Shown piece after piece: positions 1 to 6,562 of a DNA stretch of 11,720 nucleotides. The position numbers were made by a program, and so were the translations under genes. Under the pieces are notes generated by a model. That model was given only the letters and a program-made list of their open reading frames with translations. It was not told the DNA's origin and searched no databases. Within the stretch, counting starts at the first letter, position 1; each line of letters opens with the position of its first letter. Source of the stretch: Acidobacteriaceae bacterium (GTDB lineage Bacteria > Acidobacteriota > Terriglobia > Terriglobales > Acidobacteriaceae); contig JAUTWY010000023.1 in assembly GCA_030838305.1 (NCBI GenBank), positions 1 to 11,720 on the forward strand, in the 5' to 3' direction.

Positions 1-1083
1 ACGCCGCGTTGGCTAGCAGACGATGACCCGTTCCCGCCCGCGGCAGTGTCCCCTGGTGAGCCGGAAGCCCCGCAACCTGAAATACCTCTCGCATCGGAGG
101 CCTCCCTTCTTCAGGTTGGTGCGGAGCCTGCGCCGGAAGATTCTCCTGAGTGGCGCAATGAAGTGGCCGCCCGTTTGAATCGCTACCAGGCGAGGCGCAA
201 ACCGCGTCCGCCGCGCTATCCATCCTTACAATTGCGTTTCGAAGAGGAGAATTCTACTCGCGCTGCGGCGGGCGAGCAGGCTCAGACTCCAACGTTCCCA
301 CATTCAGTAGGCACCACTTCGTACCAGGCACTTGCCTTGGATAGTTTTGCTGAGAGCGCTCCTCCTCACGTTGAACCCCCTGTATCGGAAGCTCGCCCCC
401 AACAGAAGACCGCACCGCTCCGTGCCGACGAATCGTCGCAACCACCTGCCCCTATGCCAAGTCCTCCTTCGGCAAAGATCATCGAATTCCCGCGTTCGTG
501 GACTCCTCCGGCAGCGCCGCTCGACGAATTGGCCGAGCCGGTCACGGACCGCCCTCGCATTCTGGAAGCTCCAGAATTTCTCCCGCCCGCGCCGGCTCTC
601 GGCGGAATCACAATCGAGCCCGCTCCCCACCCCGAGCTCGAGAAACGTCCCGGCATCGATATCCCTTTGCAGAGTGCGCCTCTGGCACGGCGCATTCTCT
701 CCGCTGCCCTCGACGGCGTCATCATTGCTGTGGCCTGCGCGCTCTTCGGTTTCATCTTTTGGAAGATGACGGCAATCCAATTCTCGCGCTTCCAGATGGT
801 CGCGCTGCTTAGCGCGCTGTTCGGCGTCTTATGGGCTGCGTATCAATATTTGCTCCTGGTTTACTCAGGTTCCACGCCAGGATTGCGGCTGGCGAAGCTG
901 CAACTGGCCCGCTTCAACGGAAGTCGTGCCAGCCGCCGATTGCGGAGATGGCGAGTGCTCGCTTCATTTCTCTCTGCCCTTTCTCTCGGCATGGGATATG
1001 CCTGGGTCTTTCTCGACGAAGATGCCCTCTGCTGGCACGACCGCATCACTCACACCTACCTCGCACCGGTCAGTCCGGAATGA
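1..1083 (+). CDS. RDD-family membrane protein, 5'-truncated by the window edge
   Basis: The reading frame is open from base 1 to the TGA at 1081-1083. A GTG at 46 could serve as a start, but the frame runs through it without a stop or a Shine-Dalgarno sequence, so the true start is probably upstream. Counting from the GTG gives 345 residues. Residues 1-205 are a Pro/Ala/Glu-rich, presumably disordered and cytoplasmic region with an Arg-rich patch (NRYQARRKPRPPRYP, about residues 45-59). The RDD domain follows at about 210-340. It has the opening LARRILSAALDG with its conserved Arg and Asp, two hydrophobic segments (about 222-240 and 249-272), the GSTPGLRLAKLQL loop and a closing segment with DEDALCWHDRITHTYL. 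RDD proteins are small membrane proteins, mostly without a known function; some have been linked to ion transport. Family assignment is firm, function is not. Confidence 0.85.
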   Translation, partial: TPRWLADDDPFPPAAVSPGEPEAPQPEIPLASEASLLQVGAEPAPEDSPEWRNEVAARLNRYQARRKPRPPRYPSLQLRFEEENSTRAAAGEQAQTPTFPHSVGTTSYQALALDSFAESAPPHVEPPVSEARPQQKTAPLRADESSQPPAPMPSPPSAKIIEFPRSWTPPAAPLDELAEPVTDRPRILEAPEFLPPAPALGGITIEPAPHPELEKRPGIDIPLQSAPLARRILSAALDGVIIAVACALFGFIFWKMTAIQFSRFQMVALLSALFGVLWAAYQYLLLVYSGSTPGLRLAKLQLARFNGSRASRRLRRWRVLASFLSALSLGMGYAWVFLDEDALCWHDRITHTYLAPVSPE

Positions 1084-1096
1084 ATCTGAGGACCGG

Positions 1097-1130
1097 GGAG
1101 TCTAAGCCCCGAGCTGTGTTGGCTTAGTCC
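1097..1130 (+). terminator. Hairpin after the RDD gene, possible terminator
   Basis: CTAAGCC (1102-1108) pairs with GGCTTAG (1121-1127) around a 12-nt loop. The stem extends by GGA/TCC past a 2-nt bulge. It lies 13 nt after the RDD stop codon. No T-tract follows, so it would be an atypical terminator or only an RNA-end stabiliser. Confidence 0.3.
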
Positions 1131-1203
1131 TGCGCGCTCGGCCTGTCTTGCCTTATGCTATCTTCAATAGGTTTATCCTGATAATGCAGTTCACGCATTC
1201 TTA

Positions 1204-3480
1204 ATGATGGCTACATCCGCAGGGTCCAAGCCGGCAATAAAAGTCTTCGTCGCCACTACGGTGATGTTGACCTTTATATCGTTCTGGCGAGCCGCCGCCA
1301 TCGTCCTCTCCGACCTCGCATCCTCCGCTTATTACGCCGGCGGCGACGCCGAAAAGGTCATCGGCAAAAGCGCCCCTTGGTTCATTTTGGCGGTCATGCT
1401 GTTCAGCTATGCCGTGCGGGCGCTTTATATCGAATCAAGCAGTATGTTTGTTCGCGGCGGCGTTTACCGCGTGGTCAAAGAAGCCATGGGCGGCACGCTG
1501 GCCAAATTCTCGGTCTCAGCCCTGCTGTTCGACTACGTGCTTACTGGTCCCATCAGCGCGGTGGTAGCCGGACAGTATCTCGCGGGCTTTATCGAGGATG
1601 TTGCTCGCTACCTCGGCCACCCGCTTGCCCACTTTCCCGAGAACAGTTTTGCCGCGATGTTTGGTGTTTTGATTGCGGTTTATTTCTGGTGGAAAAATAC
1701 CCAGGGCATGCACGAATCCAGTCAAAAAGCCCTGCAAATCATGGCGATTACCACGGTGATGGTGGTGATCCTGCTTATCTGGTGCGCCATCACGGTTTTA
1801 CGCGCGCCCATTCAATTACCGCCCAATCCGCTTCACCCGGGCGTGGTTCCGCTGAATAAAGAGTCGCTCGGCTGGCTCGATAACACCTGGATCACGCATC
1901 TGAAATCCAGTTCCGCACTCCTGACATTCCTCATCGTATTCGTCGGTTTCGGGCACTCCGTACTGGCCATGAGCGGGGAAGAAACACTGGCCCAGGTAAA
2001 CCGAGAGATCGCGCATCCCAAGCTGAAAAACCTCGAGAAGACCGGCCTTGTGATCTTCATCTACAGCCTCTTCTTCACCTCGTTGGTGTCGTTTTTCGCG
2101 GTGATGATCATCCCGGATAAGGTCAGGCCAGAGTATTTCGGAAACCTCATCGGCGGCATCGTGATGTACCTCGTCGGACCCACCAGCTTGAAACTTCTCT
2201 TTCACGGCTTCGTTGTGCTGGTGGGCGTGCTGATCCTGGCCGGCGCCCAAAATACTTCCATCGTAGGCGCAAACGGCGTCTTGAATCGGGTGGCGGAAGA
2301 TGGCGTTTTGACATCCGCCTTTCAGAAGCCGCACCCACGCTTTGGCACCAGCTACCGCATCATCAACCTGATTGTCGGGCTGCAGTTATTTACGATTATT
2401 CTCACGAAAGGGAATGTGTTCACGCTGGCGGGCTTGTACGCATTCGGCGTGATCTGGAGTTTCGCCATGATGTCGCTGGCCGTTCTCGTGCTCCGTTATA
2501 AGGAGCCGGGGGGACGGGTATGGAAGGTTCCCGGCAACATCATGATCGGAAAGCGTGAACTACCGGTTGGGGTTCTCTTAGTTGCCGCCGTACTGTTTAC
2601 CACCGCGATTGTGAATCTGTTGACCAAGCGTGAGGCCACCATCGGCGGTGTCGCATTTAGTCTGTTATTTTTCGTCATCTTCACCGTTTCCGAGCGCCGC
2701 GTGGCGAAAGAGCGCCAGGGCAGGGTGGAGAACCTGGATCAGTTCCGTGTCTATGGCAACCAGGAACTGGGCAGCGGCGCCATGGGAGTTAAGCCCGGGA
2801 ATGTTCTGGTAGCGGTGCGCGATCCCCGCAATCTCTACTATTTGCGTCACATTTTGGGTCACACCGATACAACCAAGCAGGATGTAGTCGTGATGAGCGC
2901 GCGCCTCTACCATCGCGAGCCCAGCTTCAGTGGCAGTGCCGTCATGGAAGCCAGCCAGGTCTTCGACCACTACGAGCAAGAGCTTTTTACAGCGGCCGTG
3001 GCCGTTGCCGAGAAAGAGGGCAAACCAATTTCATTGCTCGTAGTGCCGGCCACTGACGTGTTCGAAGCCATCATGGTGACGGCGCAGCGGCTCGAATCCT
3101 CGCGCGTGGTCTGCGGACTCTCCAACAAACTCACGGCCGATGAGCAGGCCAAGCTTACCGGCGACGCTTGGGAGCGCTTGCCCGAACCCCGCCCGCGCTT
3201 GTGCCTGGAAGTGTACGCTCCTGACGGCAGCGTTCGCGAGTACACCATTGGCCCTCACAACCCGCACCTTCGCCCCCAGGACGTCGAACTCATGCACAAG
3301 CTCTGGCTCAACATCACGCACGATCCCAAATTTGCCGGAGCCCACCATTACCACATCGTTGCCCTGGCCCTCGAAGAACTGCAGCGTGAGCTGAGCACTC
3401 ATCAGCGGGCCGAACTGCTGCAAAAGTTGCAGGAAGAAATGAATCGCCGCGAGGGCGGAGCTTCGGCGAGTTCCAACTAA
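1204..3480 (+). CDS. APC-superfamily permease with C-terminal USP-like cytoplasmic domain
   Basis: 758 residues. Residues 12-495 hold about 12 hydrophobic segments with APC-superfamily features: an unwound-helix-like LSDLASSAYYAGG (35-47) near the N terminus, and the loop MSGEETLAQVNREIAHPK (256-273), which matches the conserved 'E..xNxxREIxxPxR' signature of amino-acid permeases. The serine-rich DLASSAYY stretch recalls the DALSSVAYG motif of KimA-type potassium importers, so the substrate could be an amino acid or K+. Residues 530-640 read as an alpha/beta universal-stress-protein-like fold (NVLVAVRDPRN, then VVVMSARL and SLLVVPATD strands). The tail (690-747) is helical and charged. The start is ATG 1204, with a second ATG directly after it; neither has a Shine-Dalgarno sequence. 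A GATAAT at 1180-1185 could be a -10 box giving a leader of about 12 nt. The gene ends tail-to-tail with the epimerase, stop codons overlapping. Confidence 0.85.
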   Translation: MMATSAGSKPAIKVFVATTVMLTFISFWRAAAIVLSDLASSAYYAGGDAEKVIGKSAPWFILAVMLFSYAVRALYIESSSMFVRGGVYRVVKEAMGGTLAKFSVSALLFDYVLTGPISAVVAGQYLAGFIEDVARYLGHPLAHFPENSFAAMFGVLIAVYFWWKNTQGMHESSQKALQIMAITTVMVVILLIWCAITVLRAPIQLPPNPLHPGVVPLNKESLGWLDNTWITHLKSSSALLTFLIVFVGFGHSVLAMSGEETLAQVNREIAHPKLKNLEKTGLVIFIYSLFFTSLVSFFAVMIIPDKVRPEYFGNLIGGIVMYLVGPTSLKLLFHGFVVLVGVLILAGAQNTSIVGANGVLNRVAEDGVLTSAFQKPHPRFGTSYRIINLIVGLQLFTIILTKGNVFTLAGLYAFGVIWSFAMMSLAVLVLRYKEPGGRVWKVPGNIMIGKRELPVGVLLVAAVLFTTAIVNLLTKREATIGGVAFSLLFFVIFTVSERRVAKERQGRVENLDQFRVYGNQELGSGAMGVKPGNVLVAVRDPRNLYYLRHILGHTDTTKQDVVVMSARLYHREPSFSGSAVMEASQVFDHYEQELFTAAVAVAEKEGKPISLLVVPATDVFEAIMVTAQRLESSRVVCGLSNKLTADEQAKLTGDAWERLPEPRPRLCLEVYAPDGSVREYTIGPHNPHLRPQDVELMHKLWLNITHDPKFAGAHHYHIVALALEELQRELSTHQRAELLQKLQEEMNRREGGASASSN

Positions 3481-4373
3481 GTCTGAAGAAGATGCTGCAG
3501 CGACTTGCTTAGTTCGCGCTGCCGAAACGGATATCCGCTCGAAATCAGTTTTCCCGGTTCCACCTTCTGGCTGGCCAGCAGCAGTTCTTCTCCCATCTCC
3601 CCGAATAGGGTTTTCACCGCCAGGGCGGGCATCGGCAAAATTGCCGGACGCGACAAGACGTTGGCCAGGGTCTTTACGAACTCCTCGTTCCTCACGGGTT
3701 TGGGAGCCACCATATTCACCGGCCCTTGCAGCAGATCATTCTTCAAAATGTGGTGAATCGCGCCCACCATGTCTTGAACATCAATCCAGCTCATCCACTG
3801 GCGCCCATCCCCTACGCGCCCGCCCAGGCCCATCTTGAATGGAAGCAGCATCGCTCCCAGTGCGCCCCCTTTGGGGCTTAGCACAATTCCGGTTCGCAGG
3901 TGGACGGTGCGGATATCAGCTTGCACCGCGGGCGTGGTCGCTTCTTCCCACTCCTGACAAGCTTGGGCGAGAAATCCCGCGCCCGGCGCGCTTTCCTCCG
4001 ACAGCAGCTCATCGCCCCGATTGCCGTAATAGCCGATCGCCGAACCACAAACAAAAACGTTTGGCTTCTCCCTCGCTCGCGCCAGGGCCGATGCCAGATT
4101 GAATGTCCCGGAGACACGGCTGTTGCGGATCTTGGACTTCTTAGCGGCGGTCCATCGTCCGAAAATACTTTCGCCCGCAAGGTGAATCACGGCGTCAAAC
4201 CCGGAGACCGCTTCAGGTAAAAGCGGCACCGCCGGATCCCATCCGATTCGCCCAATGGCCGTCGCTGTGCCTCGCACCAGCCGCACTACGGAACATCCGC
4301 TGGTACGAAGAGAAGGAAGAAGAGCGGCCCCAATCGGCCCGGAAACGCCGCTGACAAGGATTCTGGAGTTCAT
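3477..4373 (-). CDS. TIGR01777-family NAD(P)-binding epimerase (YfcH-like, DUF1731 C-terminus)
   Basis: 298 residues, the usual length for this family of extended short-chain dehydrogenases. The N-terminal Rossmann fold has the dinucleotide motif G9xxG12xxG15 in VSGVSGPIG. The family-typical HLAGE (64-68) and W74 follow, with KIRNSRVSGT at 81-90. The SAIGYYG segment (111-117) carries the tyrosine expected in the active-site region. GDGRQWMSWIDVQD (188-201) is the substrate-loop signature. Residues about 250-296 correspond to DUF1731 (LPMPALAVKTLFGEMGEELL, then a Y-P-F-R element). It is a soluble cytoplasmic protein; the natural substrate of this family is not established, although plant and bacterial relatives have been linked to cell division or chloroplast roles. 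The start ATG (4373-4371) has only a weak GGTGA about 11 nt upstream. A repeat hairpin (4391-4429) sits in its leader. Confidence 0.9.
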   Translation of the reverse strand: MNSRILVSGVSGPIGAALLPSLRTSGCSVVRLVRGTATAIGRIGWDPAVPLLPEAVSGFDAVIHLAGESIFGRWTAAKKSKIRNSRVSGTFNLASALARAREKPNVFVCGSAIGYYGNRGDELLSEESAPGAGFLAQACQEWEEATTPAVQADIRTVHLRTGIVLSPKGGALGAMLLPFKMGLGGRVGDGRQWMSWIDVQDMVGAIHHILKNDLLQGPVNMVAPKPVRNEEFVKTLANVLSRPAILPMPALAVKTLFGEMGEELLLASQKVEPGKLISSGYPFRQRELSKSLQHLLQT

Positions 4374-4390
4374 GGTTGGCAGATTTCACC

Positions 4391-4429
4391 GGCTCGCGTG
4401 GCGCGGGCGCCCTCGCCCGCGTCCTTCCA
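4391..4429. repeat. Hairpin repeat copy A (GCGGGC stem)
   Basis: A perfect 8-bp stem, CGCGGGCG (4402-4409) and CGCCCGCG (4414-4421), closes a 4-nt CCCT loop. The 39-bp unit aligns without gaps to copy B at 4586-4624, with 31 of 39 bases identical. It lies 17 bp upstream of the epimerase ATG, so it would be transcribed in that gene's leader or at the end of a GAF-gene read-through transcript. It is probably a dispersed REP-like element. From memory, similar GTGGCGCGGGC hairpins are common in Acidobacteriota genomes. Confidence 0.7.
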
Positions 4430-4585
4430 CCAACACGACCTCCGAATAGCAAAGCACTTGATGCGCGAAGACTTCATCTCAGGTGGTTTTCACTCTATCA
4501 GTTCGCAGAAGATACCAACAAATTGCAGACGGATTTGAAATCTTCGAAGAGATTGAAATGGCGATTCTCACTGGCGAGCCCGCTT

Positions 4586-4624
4586 GGCTTGTGTGGAGCG
4601 GGCACTCCTGCCCGCTTCTTTCCA
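4586..4624. repeat. Hairpin repeat copy B (GCGGGC stem)
   Basis: A perfect 8-bp stem, AGCGGGCA (4597-4604) and TGCCCGCT (4609-4616), closes a CTCC loop. Relative to copy A both ends of the stem differ, and each difference is matched on the opposite arm (C:G to A:T at the base, G:C to A:T at the loop end). Pairing is therefore kept while sequence changes, which argues for selection on the folded form. Confidence 0.7.
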
Positions 4625-4718
4625 TCTCCACGACTCTTGCTTCAGGTTAGGGCGAAACCATCTTTCGAGGGTAGACAGTCAAACCCGGCATAGGCCTGCT
4701 TAAATCCTGACCTAGTCC

Positions 4719-5960
4719 TCACCGGCTTGCGGACTTAGCTGCCTGCTTTGGCGTGAAATAACGTACCGTGACGTCTTCTCCGATGTAGGCGACCCGGCTG
4801 GCGCCGGTCCTTCCCTTCTGAGCCGCAGGTTTGTACCTGAAATGGCGGACCGTAACATCGTCTCCGACGTATTCGACTTCATTCCTGCCGACCTGTCCCC
4901 GCCGAACCCTGCCCCTGGCGAGCTTGGGTTCGTTCCTTGAAACTCGCCCGGGTTGAACTTTGGACGTTCTGGACGTACCTTCCACCGGCATCAGCTTCGC
5001 GGGTTCAGAGGTTTCCTGCTGCTCGATGGCAATCGACCCCGACGGGGTCGAAGATCCCAAAGACGAAGCCGAAGCCGGGCCGCGGCCACTGCCGGAGGTG
5101 ATCCAGAAAGCTAACATCAGCACGGTAGCGACGCCCGCCAAGGTTACGCTCAGAGGGGGCTTTTGCCACGTAACTTCCCTTGCTCGCTGCACCATCTTCG
5201 TCGCCAGCAAACCAGGATGCCTGAGTACTGGCAACTCCCTGACCGCTGCCAGGGCAGCTTCCCAACAGCGGTACATCGCCTGCTTACCTTTCTCCAGCAT
5301 CGATTCGTTATCGTTGTAGAGTTCTTCAGTTGGAAGCGTATCCTGCACCAGCGCATGCGCAAGCATTGGGATTTCCGCCCTCTGATTTTCTGTCCGCTCG
5401 AGCGGAGTGGCCTGGAATAAGGCCGCCTCGATCAGTCCGGCCATTAATCGGTAGATGCGTACCTCACGATCCTGGAAGGCGTGCGCTTCACTAAATAGAA
5501 CTTCCACGACTCCCGCCAAGGCCCGATCCTGATAAATCGGCAAGATCAGAAGAGATTGCGCTCCGAACTGCCGGCAAATCGCAGCTTCAATTCGGGTGTC
5601 AGTCTGAGCATCTTCGACGCGAAGAATCTCACGGCTGGTTCGGACATTCGCGGAGGCAGTCAGTGAGGCCGTAACTCGGCTGCCTATATAGGTGGCGGAA
5701 CATCCGCTTCCGGCCCGGTAGACGAGTTGATCTCCCTTTAACAAGCCGATGGCGACCCCGGCCGCGTTGGCCACCTCTCGCGCAGCCTCAACGATTAGAA
5801 GCATGGCGCCATCCATCCCCAGCTCCCCTCGTGTCAGCAAGCGCTGGACTTCCAGGATGGCGGAGAGCATTTGACCATCGATCTGACTCTCCTGCACGGC
5901 GAATGCGTTCGCCAGAAGCTGCTGCAAGGAGTTGCGGTCGACGCTGGAATCGCTGCTCAT
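4719..5960 (-). CDS. Membrane-anchored GAF-domain protein with duplicated C-terminal motif
   Basis: 413 residues. Residues about 30-185 form a GAF domain: LLIVEAAREVANAAGVAIGLL, the GSGCSATYIGSRV segment, a LRVEDAQTDTRI element typical of GAF 'D..D.R' loops, then SLLILPIYQDRALAGVVEVLF. A helical linker follows (190-265), then one transmembrane helix (about 270-288). The part beyond it (289-413) is Ser/Pro/Arg-rich and contains two copies of a 20-residue motif, at 361-380 (YVGDDVTVRHF core) and 389-408 (YIGEDVTVRYF core). By topology the GAF domain would be cytoplasmic and the repeats outside the inner membrane. No kinase, GGDEF or other output domain is present, so it may sense a ligand and signal to a partner through the membrane. 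Start ATG (5960-5958) has no strong Shine-Dalgarno sequence. GAF assignment is good; role is unknown. Confidence 0.8.
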   Translation of the reverse strand: MSSDSSVDRNSLQQLLANAFAVQESQIDGQMLSAILEVQRLLTRGELGMDGAMLLIVEAAREVANAAGVAIGLLKGDQLVYRAGSGCSATYIGSRVTASLTASANVRTSREILRVEDAQTDTRIEAAICRQFGAQSLLILPIYQDRALAGVVEVLFSEAHAFQDREVRIYRLMAGLIEAALFQATPLERTENQRAEIPMLAHALVQDTLPTEELYNDNESMLEKGKQAMYRCWEAALAAVRELPVLRHPGLLATKMVQRAREVTWQKPPLSVTLAGVATVLMLAFWITSGSGRGPASASSLGSSTPSGSIAIEQQETSEPAKLMPVEGTSRTSKVQPGRVSRNEPKLARGRVRRGQVGRNEVEYVGDDVTVRHFRYKPAAQKGRTGASRVAYIGEDVTVRYFTPKQAAKSASR

Positions 5961-6562
5961 ATCCGATTTCTACGGTTGCAATGACGAGGGATTTGGAAAC
6001 AAGCGGACCAAACCACGTTCGCAGATGGCACCGCGTAGGTCTCTCAACGCCCGGACGATACATCAAACAACCGAAAAAAGATCAGTTCTTGGATTCGGAA
6101 AACTGTGAAGAGGTTATCTCTATTTTCGCAGACGACTCGAAACTGATTCGTGCCGCGGGCAGAGAATCGCGATCCCAATCTTAAAGGCGGGCGGCTACAA
6201 AAAAATCATTTGTAACTGTCGTTTTCCCCGAGCAAACCGAAGGCCGCACATTCCAGAGATCCATCTTCAGGAGCCCGTAACCCACTAGGAGCAGCAATGA
6301 GGGAGAACGAGTGCTGGCCCCGAGGTCAATGTTAAGTCTCTTTTTCTTCGCCCTATGTTCTTTCTGCCACTGTTGCGAAGGCCGCGCCGAACTCCATCGA
6401 ATGCTGCAACTTGCCGTCGATCAACGATAGCTATTAGCTGGTTCGCCGAGTTTTCCGAGATTTCCACAGTGTTCCTGCACAAGCGCTCGAATGTTCCCAG
6501 GGGAGCATTTGCACGCCCTGCGCCAGGTGCGGAGCCGTTCCTCTGACGAGCTATAATCCTAC
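5961..6562. other. 602-bp divergent intergenic region between the GAF gene and rel
   Basis: No gene of normal size is supported on either strand. The stretch 6061-6140 and the A-run near 6200 are AT-richer than the coding flanks, and the region must hold the promoters of two divergent genes. Two tiny frames stand out. One runs 6297-6335 (12 codons, AGGAG at 6287-6291 five nt before ATG). The other runs 6329-6430 (33 codons, GAGG just before ATG, hydrophobic N terminus with several Cys) and overlaps the end of the first. Neither can be called a gene from this sequence alone. A TATAAT lies at 6552-6557. Confidence 0.6.
6552..6557 (+). promoter_or_regulatory. Consensus -10 box immediately before the rel start codon
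   Basis: TATAAT matches the sigma-70 -10 consensus exactly and ends 5 nt before the rel ATG at 6563. Initiation at the usual 6-7 nt downstream would place the transcript start at or within the ATG, giving a leaderless mRNA. No -35-like hexamer is found at 16-19 bp spacing and no Shine-Dalgarno sequence precedes the ATG. A chance match cannot be excluded. Confidence 0.4.

Larger units (their letters stand above)
4374..4718. other. 345-bp intergenic region between two minus-strand genes
   Basis: Apart from the two hairpin repeats I see no gene here. A plus-strand open frame (4376-4693) exists only because both repeats happen to be open in it; its Arg/Ala/Pro-rich translation lacks any domain. 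The middle (4480-4570) is clearly AT-richer than the flanks. No clear promoter for the epimerase gene was recognised. Confidence 0.6.

Noticed and set aside
4376..4693. Plus-strand open frame of 105 codons in the hairpin-repeat region
   Set aside because: It is open mainly through the two GCGGGC repeats, whose translations (GAGALARV and GAGTPARF) are typical of repeats misread as protein; there is no domain.
6238..6300. Possible structural RNA or riboswitch before rel
   Set aside because: I found no long paired helix, tRNA-like clover leaf or known riboswitch core in this stretch.
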